Assembly: GCA_002305075.1 (NCBI GenBank)
Contig: DBQC01000001.1
Span: 1 to 53,487 of the forward strand
From: Ruminococcaceae bacterium UBA1404
Lineage (GTDB): Bacteria > Bacillota > Clostridia > Oscillospirales > Ruminococcaceae
Length of the DNA: 53,487 nucleotides
Reading direction: 5' to 3'
Both the position numbers and the translations under genes were made by a program. Position 1 is the stretch's first letter. Each line of letters starts with the position of its first letter. Below the pieces are notes generated by a model. That model made no database searches and was not told the origin of the DNA. It saw nothing but the letters and a program-made list of their open reading frames with translations. Positions 23,966 through 32,162 of this stretch are shown one piece after another.

Positions 23966-25090
23966 TTAAGCCATAATCAGCGCCAGAGCCTGACAGGCCA
24001 ACACAATGCAGATAAGTGCGGAAGGATAGGCGGCGGCATAGGCCACGGCCACATGGTCGGTTTCGGCCACCGAGATAAGCGCCCCCAAAGCCGGTGTGCT
24101 GGTGCGGCCCCCGCAAATGCCTCCAAGACCTGCCAGCAGCGGCATTTTAAACACCCGCCGAGCTATGATGTAACTGGCAAACAGCGGCACCAGCGTAATG
24201 GCGGCCCCAATGAGAAACAGCCCGATGCCGTGCTCGAGCACAACCGCCACAAAGCCCCGTCCGGCCTCGGTACCGGCCCCGGCAAGAAAGAGCATTAGCC
24301 CCATCTCCCGCAGCAGTTCCAGCGCCTTGGGCGGCACCCGCAGCGAAACGCCTCCAATTTGGCCAATATGTCCAAACAGCAGTCCGGCCAGAAGCGGCCC
24401 GCCCGAGGTGCCCAGCCTGAATACACCGCCCCCGGGCAGTGGGATGGTGATGCCGGCGATAAACAGGCCCAGCACCATGGCTGTGCAATAGGCCGCAAGG
24501 CCCAGACCCTTTGGTTTTACAGCCTTATCCGGGGCGGCGTCCTTCTCCGAAGGGCGGGCAAAGCGCCCGATAAGCAGGTTTCTCTCTGCTTCCATATCCA
24601 CCCGCAGCAGTTTAGGCACCAGCTGCACAAACAGCACAATGCCCAGCACCCCAAAGGGATAGGCAATGCCGTAGCCGATGGAGGCCAGCTCGCTGCCCGT
24701 GGCCTCGGAGGCGGCGGCCAGACCGGGGGTGGAGGTCAGCGCGCCGGTCATCATGCCAATGGCCAACGGGGCTGGCAGGTTAAACAGTTTAATGGCCCCG
24801 GCGGTCATCAGGCTGCCTAAGCTGATGATAATGGGCCCAAGCATCAGGCTGGGTGCGGCTTGTCCCTTAAAATTGTCCATAAAACCGGGACCGGCGATAA
24901 AGCCCACTGAGCCCACGAAAAGCGCCAGCCCCAAATCCTTGATAACCGAAGGCACTACCACACCAAAGTGGCCAAACGCCAGCGCCACCAGCAAAATGCC
25001 CGAGGCCCCCAGCTTCAAACCGGCTAAATTGATGCTGCCCACCATGTAGCCCAGAGCTGCAATGAGAAAGATCGCCGTCAGTGTCGACAT
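23966..25090 (-). CDS. AspT/YidE-family membrane transporter
   Basis: A 374-residue polytopic membrane protein of the aspartate-alanine exchanger (AspT/YidE/YbjL) superfamily. Two homologous halves are visible, each with the signature of short glycine-rich helices: ALTSTPGLAAASEATGS in the first and GICGGRTSTPALGALISVAE in the second. About ten to eleven hydrophobic segments are present. The two central TrkA-C (RCK) domains of typical 550-residue relatives are absent; a short hydrophilic linker (about residues 165-200) replaces them. ATG at 25090 follows GGGGAG by 8 nt; a GTG three codons upstream is less likely. It converges on the lactate operon, so a role in organic-acid export or exchange is possible but not shown. 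Confidence 0.8.
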   Translation of the reverse strand: MSTLTAIFLIAALGYMVGSINLAGLKLGASGILLVALAFGHFGVVVPSVIKDLGLALFVGSVGFIAGPGFMDNFKGQAAPSLMLGPIIISLGSLMTAGAIKLFNLPAPLAIGMMTGALTSTPGLAAASEATGSELASIGYGIAYPFGVLGIVLFVQLVPKLLRVDMEAERNLLIGRFARPSEKDAAPDKAVKPKGLGLAAYCTAMVLGLFIAGITIPLPGGGVFRLGTSGGPLLAGLLFGHIGQIGGVSLRVPPKALELLREMGLMLFLAGAGTEAGRGFVAVVLEHGIGLFLIGAAITLVPLFASYIIARRVFKMPLLAGLGGICGGRTSTPALGALISVAETDHVAVAYAAAYPSALICIVLACQALALIMA

Positions 25091-25099
25091 ATCGCCCAC

Positions 25100-25197
25100 T
25101 CCCCGCAGATAATGGCGGCAGAAAAACTGCCGCAGATAAAGGCCTCCTTATTCGGAGGCAACATTGTTATTATAACAAGCACCTTAGTGCAATGCAA
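25100..25197 (-). promoter_or_regulatory. promoter and hairpin leader of the AspT-like gene
   Basis: On the minus strand TTGCAT (25197-25192), 17 nt and TATAAT (25174-25169) form a good promoter, the same hexamers as at livK. The spacer contains the palindrome GCACTAAGGTGC. Two hairpins follow in the leader: GCCTCC/GGAGGC (about 25142-25158) and a GCGGCAG/CTGCCGC stem near 25114-25132. These could be regulatory or simply stabilising. Confidence 0.55.
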
Positions 25198-25323
25198 TCA
25201 TTTTGTCGCCGGTTTTGGGAGCTCATGGTGAGGTCAATAAGCGCCTTGCTAAGTCTGATAACTATAAGTATCATCAGCTATTTTCCACGATGAGTATTAG
25301 TTCACAGTAAGTTAAAATGCAAG

Positions 25324-25361
25324 AAAAATGGCCTGCCCCAGCAACAGGGCAGCCCATTTTA
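25324..25361. terminator. terminator, possibly bidirectional
   Basis: AAAATGG and CTGCCC pair with GGGCAG and CCATTTT around a CAGCAA loop, with A and T tracts on either side. It ends the DUF2726 pseudogene on the minus strand and could also act on the plus strand. Confidence 0.65.
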
Positions 25362-25897
25362 TTTGGTTATAAGTGTTTTCGTTTCATCATTTGCTGATAG
25401 TATTTTATCTATTCGCATTTCTAATTCCCCGGGTCCATGTGTCCAAAATATAGGAATTTGTGCGCTTTTTAGTGCTTCGGCTGCAAAGTCATCTCGGTCT
25501 ATTCTGCCTTGCTTATTGTGGCTGCTGTCGTTTAGTTCAATCGACAATACCGGATTAAGGGTTCCCTTGCATAATTAAAAATCAATATGCTTAGATTGGA
25601 TTCGAGCAAAAGCGGCTTTTCGATGTTGTCCTTTTTGAGGTTCTATCACATCGGCCAGCCTGACCTTTGGACATACTGTAAGACCCTTTTTGGTAGCTAT
25701 GGGCAAGAGGTGTTTATAAAAATTATATTCATTCGCTGTTAGTAGGTAGTTTATTTTTTGGTATTTGTAATTACCGGGCTTTTTTGTTTAGAGTGGCCTT
25801 TTGCGTCTGCGCCCGATTTCTTATTAAGTTGGTTGATTAGTCGCGTAATTATTGCAAGTACTACAATAGCAATAAGACTGATCTAGATACTAGGCAT
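25359..25897 (-). pseudogene. DUF2726-domain membrane protein, decayed
   Basis: A broken gene that reads as a DUF2726 protein when three lesions are repaired. AAGGAG is followed by ATG (25897), but codon 5 is TAG. The same frame then encodes a transmembrane helix (ISLIAIVVLAIITRLINQL) and a Lys-rich linker. A frameshift near 25780 leads into NYLLTANEYNFYKHLLP and GLTVCPKVRLADVIEP. A TAA interrupts HIDF and LCKGTLNPVLSIELND, and the frame then ends at 25359. The segments match the usual order of short DUF2726 proteins (single helix, then a nuclease-like domain). Only the 62-codon C-terminal fragment remains open. It is AT-richer than its neighbours. Confidence 0.75.
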
Positions 25898-26104
25898 AAT
25901 CTAATCTCCTTGGTTTTGTTCTTGGACTATACAACATTTGTTGCATATCAGAGGAAATATATAGGTGGTGCACCTTTATGTCATATTCTAAACTGCAAGG
26001 GTGCCGTTTGTCAAAAGACCTTTCCCAGTCCAGCTGGCTTTAGCTGCTGGTCTTCATATTAGGTTTTGTCACCGGCTTCGGGAACCCTGCAGGGCACATT
26101 TGAT

Positions 26105-26133
26105 TTGTAAAGGCGCCGCTTAAATGGTAAAAT
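26105..26133 (+). promoter_or_regulatory. promoter of the capA-ridA-PLP operon
   Basis: TTGTAA (26105-26110), a 17-nt spacer and TAAAAT (26128-26133) resemble a sigma-A promoter. It lies 55 nt before the CapA-family start. The preceding stretch (25898-26104) holds no gene that I can support. Confidence 0.6.
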
Positions 26134-26187
26134 GGCCCTAAAGCTCTTGGCGAACCAAAATGCTAAGAAAACGGAGGAAGTTTAGCC

Positions 26188-27489
26188 ATGAACACTACCA
26201 CCTTTATCGCCACAGGCGACACATTTATGACCCGCCGCCTACCCGAGGCTGGCTATCCCGGCTTCGAGACACTGTGTGAGCTTATCGCCCGCCACGATGT
26301 GCGCTTTAACAACCTCGAAATTACCACCCACCGCAGCGAGGGCTACCCCGCCGCCTTTTCCGGAGGCACCTGGGCCATGGCTGACCCCGAAATTTTAGAT
26401 GACTTAAAGGACGGCTTTGGCTTTAACCTCTATAACACCGCTAACAACCATTCCCACGACTATAGCCACGGCGGACTGCTGGCCACCTGCGCCAACCTCA
26501 CCAGCCGGGGAATGCTTTACGCCGGCACCGGTGCCAACCTTGCCGAGGCCAGCGCCCCCGCCTATCTGGACACCCCCAATGCCCGGGTGGCCATGATTGG
26601 CATTTGCTCCACCTTCCATCCGTCCGGAGCGGCGGGCAACCAGCGTATTGATATGCAGGGTCGGCCCGGCCTTAACCCTTTGCGCTACACCACCACCTAT
26701 CATGTTACCGATGAGTATTTTAGCACGCTCGAGGCCATTGCCGACGCCACCAAAATGAACGCGGAGCAGCTTAAATCCATCCGCAACGGCTATTCTCCGC
26801 CCCTGCCCGAGGGTCGGCTTAACTTTGGGGGGCTAAGCTTTAAGCGAGACAGCGTCAACGCCCTGCACACCGAGCCCAAGGCTGCCGACTTAGAGCGCAC
26901 ACTAGCGGGTATCCGAGAGGCCCGCCGTCAGGCCGACTATGTGCTGGTCAGCCTGCATGCCCACGAGTTTGCCGGCGAGGACGACACCATCCCCGCCGAG
27001 TTTATGGTGACCTTTTGCAGAGCCTGCATCGACGCCGGTGCCCACGCTGTATTGGGGCACGGTCCCCACGCTTTGCGGGGTATCGAGATTTATGGCGACG
27101 GGGTGATTTTCTACAGCTTAGGCAACTTTATCTTCCAGACCGAGACCGTTGCTCTCCAGCCCGCCGACGCCTTTGAAAATCACGGCCTGCCCCAAAGCAC
27201 CACCATAGGCGCTTATATGGACAACCGCAGCCAAAACGGCACCCGGGGCTATGGCGTGCAGCCCGAGATATGGCATGCGGTTATGGCCGGGTTTACCGCT
27301 ACAGACGGCAAAATCACCCAAGTGCAGCTTTATCCCATCACCTTGGATATGGAGCTGCCCCGCAGCCGTAAGGGCTGGCCTCGGTTGCTTGAAGATAATG
27401 CGGTACTTGAGCGGCTGGCAGAGCTGTCTGCCCCCTATGGCACCCGGCTGCGCATCGAGCAGGGCGTGGCTTATATCGACCTTGAATAA
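26188..27489 (+). CDS. CapA-family metallophosphatase-like protein
   Basis: A 433-residue protein of the CapA/PgsA (poly-gamma-glutamate synthesis) family, which has a calcineurin-like di-metal phosphatase fold. Motifs are ATGDTFMTRR at the first strand, NNLEITTH, NTANNHSHDYSHGG with metal-binding Asn/His residues, SLHAHEF, HAVLGHGPHALRGIEIYGDG and FYSLGNFIFQ. There is no signal peptide or membrane anchor, unlike capsule-synthesis CapA, so a cytoplasmic enzyme is likelier. AACGGAGGAAG precedes ATG 26188. A RidA gene and a PLP-enzyme gene follow at 104 and 9 nt, suggesting an amino-acid-related substrate. True substrate unknown. Confidence 0.8.
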   Translation: MNTTTFIATGDTFMTRRLPEAGYPGFETLCELIARHDVRFNNLEITTHRSEGYPAAFSGGTWAMADPEILDDLKDGFGFNLYNTANNHSHDYSHGGLLATCANLTSRGMLYAGTGANLAEASAPAYLDTPNARVAMIGICSTFHPSGAAGNQRIDMQGRPGLNPLRYTTTYHVTDEYFSTLEAIADATKMNAEQLKSIRNGYSPPLPEGRLNFGGLSFKRDSVNALHTEPKAADLERTLAGIREARRQADYVLVSLHAHEFAGEDDTIPAEFMVTFCRACIDAGAHAVLGHGPHALRGIEIYGDGVIFYSLGNFIFQTETVALQPADAFENHGLPQSTTIGAYMDNRSQNGTRGYGVQPEIWHAVMAGFTATDGKITQVQLYPITLDMELPRSRKGWPRLLEDNAVLERLAELSAPYGTRLRIEQGVAYIDLE

Positions 27490-27593
27490 GCCCGCACCGG
27501 CCCAATCGCCGCAAAGCTTTATCTTGGCAGGGCAGCACGCCCTCATACAATAAAGCTGGACACCACCCTGTTTTACGCATAGGAGGCAAAGCC

Positions 27594-27971
27594 ATGCAGT
27601 TTATCAACACCCAAAGTTCGGGGCGTGCAGGCGCCCACTATTCGGCGGCCGTTATCCACGGCGGACTTGTGTATATATCGGGTCAGCTGTCCATAGACCC
27701 CACCACCGGCGCACTGCCCAAAGGGGGCGTGGAGGCCCATGCGCAGCAGGCCCTTAAAAATCTTGACGAGGCGCTTAAAGCAGCCGGATGCACCCGCCAA
27801 AATGTGCTCCAGTGCCGGGTATACACCCCCGATGTCGCCTACTGGTCGGCCATCAACACCGAATATGCCCGCTACTTTGGCGAGCATAAGCCGGCCCGCT
27901 GTGTGGTGCCCACCGGCCCCTTACACTACGGCTGTCTGGTGGAAATCGAGGCCATTGCGGCCCTAAATTAA
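27594..27971 (+). CDS. RidA-family enamine/imine deaminase
   Basis: A 125-residue RidA (YjgF/UK114) protein. Family features are GGLVYISGQLSIDP, the GGVEAHAQQALKNLDEAL helix, VLQCRVYTPD and the C-terminal Arg of PARCVVPTG that holds the substrate carboxylate, followed by VEIEAIA. RidA hydrolyses reactive 2-aminoacrylate or similar enamines released by PLP enzymes. GGAGGCAAAGCC precedes ATG 27594. The next gene, 9 nt away, encodes a PLP enzyme, which supports a direct protective or catalytic partnership. Confidence 0.92.
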   Translation: MQFINTQSSGRAGAHYSAAVIHGGLVYISGQLSIDPTTGALPKGGVEAHAQQALKNLDEALKAAGCTRQNVLQCRVYTPDVAYWSAINTEYARYFGEHKPARCVVPTGPLHYGCLVEIEAIAALN

Positions 27972-27980
27972 GGAGGGAAA

Positions 27981-29069
27981 ATGTTGATAGGCTTTATCTG
28001 TCCCGATTGTGGGGCCAAGGCCCCCCTCAATATTCTAGATTACAAATGTGCTTGCGGCGGGCTGTTTGTGCTCGACTATACGCCCCCCGCCTACAGCGCC
28101 GACCTCATTGACCCTACCGAGTGGAACATCTTTCGCTACCGGGCCTTTATGCCGCTTGAAAACGAGTTCTGGCGGGATGTAACCCTGGGCGAGGGCATGA
28201 CCGCCACGCTGCCCTATCAGGAGGGGCTATACCTAAAGCTTGATTACGCCATGCCCACCCTCTCCTTTAAGGATCGAGGTGCTGCGGCCCTTATCTGGCT
28301 ATGCAAAACCATTGGAATAAGCCGCGTGCTTCAGGATTCCAGCGGCAATGCAGGAAACTCTGTAGCCGCCTACTGTGCCCGGGCCGGTATCGACTGCGAG
28401 ATTTATGTGCCAAAGGGCACTTCCCCTAAAAAAATCGCCATGATTGAGGCCCATGGAGCCAGCTGTACGGTCTTTGACGGCAGCCGCGACCAAACCGCCG
28501 ACGCCTGCCGCCAAAAGGCCGCCCAGGAGGGCATTTACTACGCCAACCATGTCTACAACCCGCTGTTCTACGAGGGAACCAAAACCTTTATCTACGAGGT
28601 GTTCGAGCAGCTAGGGCGCATCCCCGACAATCTGTTTATCCCCGTAGGCAACGGTACGCTGCTTCTGGGCTGCCAGCAGGCGCTGATGCATCTGTATAGC
28701 TCTAAGGTCATAAACCGGCTACCTAAGCTCTATATTGTGCAGAGCGAGCGCTGCGCACCGCTCTATGGAGCACAGGGTTCGCCGAGAGACATCACCCCCG
28801 AGGAGACCTATGCCGAGGGCATTGCCATCGGAAAGCCCATGCGTGGCAGACAGATTTTAGGCGGCGGCTATGCCGGCCCCCGAGGGGTTATCCTTGCCCC
28901 CGAGGCGGACATCCTGTCGGCCAGGCAGGCGCTGGCCAGAGACGGCCTTTTTGTGGAGCACACCACGGCGGCCACCTATGCGGCCTACCAGGCCCTTGTG
29001 CGCCGGTCCCCCCTCGAGGGAGATGCGCTCATCCCTCTTTGCGGCGCAGGGCTAAAAAGCGAAAAATAA
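27981..29069 (+). CDS. threonine-synthase-like PLP enzyme
   Basis: A 362-residue fold-type II PLP enzyme. The N-terminus has a zinc ribbon (CPDCG...KCACGG, residues 8-27). The PLP lysine is in LSFKDRGAAA, followed by DSSGNAGNSVAAYCARAGI, the phosphate-binding region PVGNGTLLLGC, and a C-terminal IPLCGAGLKS motif. It resembles threonine synthase and diaminopropionate or threonine dehydratase relatives. Threonine synthases are usually longer, and no threonine pathway genes are near, so a beta-elimination lyase on an unknown substrate is plausible; RidA next door fits that. AGGAGGG precedes ATG 27981. Confidence 0.8.
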   Translation: MLIGFICPDCGAKAPLNILDYKCACGGLFVLDYTPPAYSADLIDPTEWNIFRYRAFMPLENEFWRDVTLGEGMTATLPYQEGLYLKLDYAMPTLSFKDRGAAALIWLCKTIGISRVLQDSSGNAGNSVAAYCARAGIDCEIYVPKGTSPKKIAMIEAHGASCTVFDGSRDQTADACRQKAAQEGIYYANHVYNPLFYEGTKTFIYEVFEQLGRIPDNLFIPVGNGTLLLGCQQALMHLYSSKVINRLPKLYIVQSERCAPLYGAQGSPRDITPEETYAEGIAIGKPMRGRQILGGGYAGPRGVILAPEADILSARQALARDGLFVEHTTAATYAAYQALVRRSPLEGDALIPLCGAGLKSEK

Positions 29070-29074
29070 GCGGC

Positions 29075-29111
29075 AAAAATCCCGGCTCTTTTAGAAGGGC
29101 CGGGATTTTTT
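29075..29111. terminator. bidirectional terminator
   Basis: AAAAATCCCGGC (29075-29086) pairs with GCCGGGATTTTTT (29099-29111) around a CTCTTTTAGAAGG loop. It ends the PLP-enzyme gene on the plus strand and the lipoprotein gene on the minus strand. Confidence 0.88.
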
Positions 29112-29121
29112 GTGTTTTTGT

Positions 29122-29655
29122 TTATCCGTAAACCGACACATTGCCCATGGTCTCATAAACAAGACGGGAATCAAAGGTGTCGGAGTCAGGGTTGTAGGTA
29201 TAGGCGTCGATGCGCACACCGGCCGAGGACTTGTAAATCACCAGTACCTCGGGGCTTTCACCGTCGTAGGACTCCACCACCAGACAGGAAAGTTCCCCCT
29301 GAATATACTGCCGATCCACAAGGGCAAAACCACCCTCGCCCCGGTGGACAATCAGGCTGCTCAGGCAGCCGTCGTCCCGGGCGATTAGGCCCTCGTTGTC
29401 CAGCTCGGCGTCAAGGTAGAGCACTACCGTGGCCGGCTCGTCTGCCAGGGTGATTTCGGCCTGCGGCAGGGCCAGCATGGTCTCGGTTACATTGCCCGCC
29501 ATAAGTGCGGCGAGCTCCTCGGTATAGGTCACAGCCTCACCGGGCGGTTCCGGCTCGGGCGGCTCGGGTACGCTCGGTTCTGCCGGCGAAACACAGCCCG
29601 ACAAAGCCGTCAGCAACACGAGCACCAGTAGGGTGGGTCTTATAGCCCACATCAT
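29122..29655 (-). CDS. putative lipoprotein downstream of enolase
   Basis: A 177-residue exported protein of unknown function. The N-terminus has a hydrophobic signal segment (TLLVLVLLTALSGC) with lipobox LSGC, a Pro/Glu-rich linker (about 22-43), then a soluble domain with no recognised family. Its ATG at 29655 overlaps the enolase TGA (ATGA), so it should be translationally coupled to enolase; an ATG immediately after (29652) is the alternative start. Only enolase and an aldo/keto reductase precede it on the strand. The reason for coupling a surface lipoprotein to a glycolytic enzyme is not evident. Confidence 0.7.
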   Translation of the reverse strand: MMWAIRPTLLVLVLLTALSGCVSPAEPSVPEPPEPEPPGEAVTYTEELAALMAGNVTETMLALPQAEITLADEPATVVLYLDAELDNEGLIARDDGCLSSLIVHRGEGGFALVDRQYIQGELSCLVVESYDGESPEVLVIYKSSAGVRIDAYTYNPDSDTFDSRLVYETMGNVSVYG

Positions 29656-30968
29656 CCTCGATTAAGGTGGTCAAAAGCGCTGTGTCCGGCGTAAACGGCC
29701 GAGGTGCCCAGTGCCTTCTCAATGCGCATCAGGCGATTATACTTGGCAGTGCGATCGCTGCGGCTGGGGGCGCCGGTTTTAATTTGTCCGCTGCCCATGG
29801 CCACTACAAGGTCGGCAATAAAGGTGTCCTCGGTTTCGCCCGAGCGGTGAGAAATCACCGTGGTAAAGCCGGCCCGATGGGCCATGTCGATGGCGGCCAA
29901 GCTCTCGGTAAGGGTGCCAATCTGGTTGAGTTTGATAAGTACCGAGTTGACCGACCGCTCCCGGACAGCCCGGGCAATGCGGCTGGGGTTGGTCACCAGC
30001 AAATCGTCTCCCACAATCTGCACACGGTTACCGATCTCGGCGGTGAGCGCCTGCCACTCGGCCCAGTTGTCCTCGGCAAGGGGATCTTCCAGCGAAATGA
30101 TGGGATAGTTTTTGCACAAATCGGCCCAATAGTCAATCATCTGCTCGCCGGTGCGCAAAACACCGGTTTTCCAAAACAGATACTTGCCCGGCTCGCCGGC
30201 CGATGCGGCGGCCTCATACATCTCGGTGGCTGCGGGATCTAAGGCCAGCACAAAGTCCTTTTCGGGCTTAAAGCCGGCGCTACCGATGGCCTCCATCAGG
30301 GTGTCAAGGGCTTCTTCATCGCAGGAGAGGTTGGGCGCAAAGCCACCCTCATCGCCCACCATGGTGAGCAGCCCCCGCTGCTTGAGCAAAGCCCGCAGGC
30401 TGCCGAACACCTCGACGCACCAGCGCACACACTCGGTAAAGCTGGGTGCGCCCACCGGCATAATCATAAACTCCTGAATGCTCACATTGTTTCCGGCGTG
30501 CTTGCCGCCGTTGATAACATTCATCATGGGCACCGGCAGGCGATGGGCCGCCGGGCCGCCCAAATAGCGGTAAAGGGGCATATCCAGGCTGTTCGCCGCC
30601 GCAACTGCGGCCGCAAGCGAGAGGGAAAGCAGCGCATTGGCGCCATATTTTGCTTTGTTGGGGGTGCCGTCCAGACCAATCAGCTTTAGGTCTATGTCCC
30701 GTTGAGCGGTGGCATCCATACCGATAAGCTGGGGGCCGAGGATGTCGTTTACATTGGTCACAGCCTGGCGCACGCCCTTGCCGAGATAGCGGTCGGGCTC
30801 TTTGTCCCGCAGTTCCACAGCCTCAAAGGCTCCGGTGGAAGCCCCCGAGGGCACGGCTGCTCGCCCGGACGCCCCGCCCGACAGCTCTATGACAGCTTCG
30901 ACGGTCGGGTTGCCCCGTGAGTCTAAGATTTCCAGCGCATCCACATGCGCAATCTGATTTTTGTTCAT
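29652..30968 (-). CDS. eno: enolase
   Basis: A 438-residue enolase (2-phosphoglycerate to phosphoenolpyruvate), a glycolytic enzyme with two Mg2+ ions. Conserved parts include DSRGNPTVEA, VPSGASTGAFEAVELRD, NVINGGKHAGNN, MVGDEGGFAPNL, LEDPLAEDNW, QIVGDDLLVTN, VLIKLNQIGT and ISHRSGETEDTFIADL, which carry the metal ligands and catalytic Glu, Lys and His. ATG at 30968 follows GAGG by 9 nt; five upstream codons in the same frame are unlikely to be used. It follows an aldo/keto reductase gene by 36 nt and overlaps a lipoprotein gene. A TATAAT and a palindrome lie in the short upstream gap. Confidence 0.97.
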   Translation of the reverse strand: MNKNQIAHVDALEILDSRGNPTVEAVIELSGGASGRAAVPSGASTGAFEAVELRDKEPDRYLGKGVRQAVTNVNDILGPQLIGMDATAQRDIDLKLIGLDGTPNKAKYGANALLSLSLAAAVAAANSLDMPLYRYLGGPAAHRLPVPMMNVINGGKHAGNNVSIQEFMIMPVGAPSFTECVRWCVEVFGSLRALLKQRGLLTMVGDEGGFAPNLSCDEEALDTLMEAIGSAGFKPEKDFVLALDPAATEMYEAAASAGEPGKYLFWKTGVLRTGEQMIDYWADLCKNYPIISLEDPLAEDNWAEWQALTAEIGNRVQIVGDDLLVTNPSRIARAVRERSVNSVLIKLNQIGTLTESLAAIDMAHRAGFTTVISHRSGETEDTFIADLVVAMGSGQIKTGAPSRSDRTAKYNRLMRIEKALGTSAVYAGHSAFDHLNRG

Positions 30969-30991
30969 ATCAAAACGCCTCATTCCCGCAA

Positions 30992-31008
30992 AATATGCGC
31001 ATATTATA
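30992..31008 (-). promoter_or_regulatory. eno upstream element with palindrome
   Basis: On the minus strand TATAAT (31008-31003) overlaps the stop of the aldo/keto reductase gene, but no good -35 hexamer lies upstream at 16-18 nt. Immediately downstream and overlapping it is the perfect 14-bp palindrome AATATGCGCATATT (30992-31005). It could be a secondary eno promoter with an operator. Confidence 0.4.
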
Positions 31009-32017
31009 TTGATACAAAGGTTTTGTAGTCCTCAAGGTTCTTTCGGAGCAGCTCGGGGGTGTCCAGCCCATAGGGACAGCGCTCCCGGCACTGGCCGCAG
31101 TTTATGCAGTTCTCAATGCGCTTCATGCCCGCCTGCCACTGGGGAGTGGTATAGGTCTCTACCGGTGCGCGGCGCAGCATAAGGGACATACGGGCCGCCG
31201 TGTTGATGGGAATGTCCACCGGGCAGGGCATACAGTAGCCGCAGCCCCGGCAGAAAGAGCCCACCAGCTCCTCGCGGTCGGCGGCGATGACATCGGCCAG
31301 TTGATCGGTCATAATGGGGGGCTGGTCGATAAAGCTGACAAATTCCTCAAGCTCTTCCATGCGCTGAATGCCCCAAATGGGCAGCACATTGTCGTACTGC
31401 GCAAGATAGGCATAGGCCGCACGCGCGTTGGTGATCAGCCCGCCGGACAGCGCCTTCATGGCGATAAAGCCCACATTGTGCTTGCGGCACAGCTCGACCA
31501 ACGCAATTTCCTCGGGGGTGGCAAGATAGCTAAAGGGGAATTGCAGCGTGTCGTAAAGGCCACTCTCCACCGCTTCCCGAGCCACGGCCATCCGGTGATT
31601 GGTCAGGCCAATAAAGCGGATCTTGCCCTGCTCCTTAGCCTCGAGAGCTGCCTCATAAAGGCCGGTGCCGTCACCGGGCTTAGGGCAAAAGGGGAGATTG
31701 TGGTGTTGATAGATATCTATGTAGTCGGTGCGGAGCATCTTAAGCGAGGTCTCAAGATCCTTCTTGTAGTCCTCGCCTGTTTTTGCGGGGGATTTGGAGG
31801 CAAGCACAATATCCTCACGAACATCCGACAGATATCGCCCAATTTTCTCCTCACTATCGGTGTAGCTGCGGGCAGTGTCAAAAAAATGGATGCCACTTTG
31901 ATAGGCAGTGCGCAGAATCGCACCGGCCTCCTCAAAACTTACCCGTTGTATGGGCAGCGCACCGAAGGCGTTCTTTTCGGCGGTGATGCCCGTTCTTCCC
32001 AAACGTACCTCAACCAT
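31004..32017 (-). CDS. aldo/keto reductase with C-terminal 4Fe-4S domain
   Basis: A 337-residue aldo/keto reductase fused to a ferredoxin-like tail. Residues 1-240 form the TIM-barrel part: FDTARSYTDSEEKIGRYL holds the catalytic Asp and Tyr, KSPAK has the Lys, DIYQHHN the His. Near the C-terminus are CRGCGYCMPCPVDIP and CINCGQCRERCPYGL, two clusters of four cysteines that should bind [4Fe-4S]. Such AKRs are common in strict anaerobes and probably transfer electrons through the clusters. GGAGGG precedes ATG 32017. The gene lies upstream of eno on the same strand. Substrate is unknown. Confidence 0.88.
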   Translation of the reverse strand: MVEVRLGRTGITAEKNAFGALPIQRVSFEEAGAILRTAYQSGIHFFDTARSYTDSEEKIGRYLSDVREDIVLASKSPAKTGEDYKKDLETSLKMLRTDYIDIYQHHNLPFCPKPGDGTGLYEAALEAKEQGKIRFIGLTNHRMAVAREAVESGLYDTLQFPFSYLATPEEIALVELCRKHNVGFIAMKALSGGLITNARAAYAYLAQYDNVLPIWGIQRMEELEEFVSFIDQPPIMTDQLADVIAADREELVGSFCRGCGYCMPCPVDIPINTAARMSLMLRRAPVETYTTPQWQAGMKRIENCINCGQCRERCPYGLDTPELLRKNLEDYKTFVSI

Positions 32018-32162
32018 AGCGGACCCTCCTCTGCTTTATGTCTCTATTGTGCCTAAAAATACTTAGAAAGTCAATCGAAACGGGCTTTTTTGGCATGATT
32101 ACCAGCCTTACGCATAGGATGAGATATAGAGGTGTAAGCAGCGATAAGAGGGAGGCGAAGAA

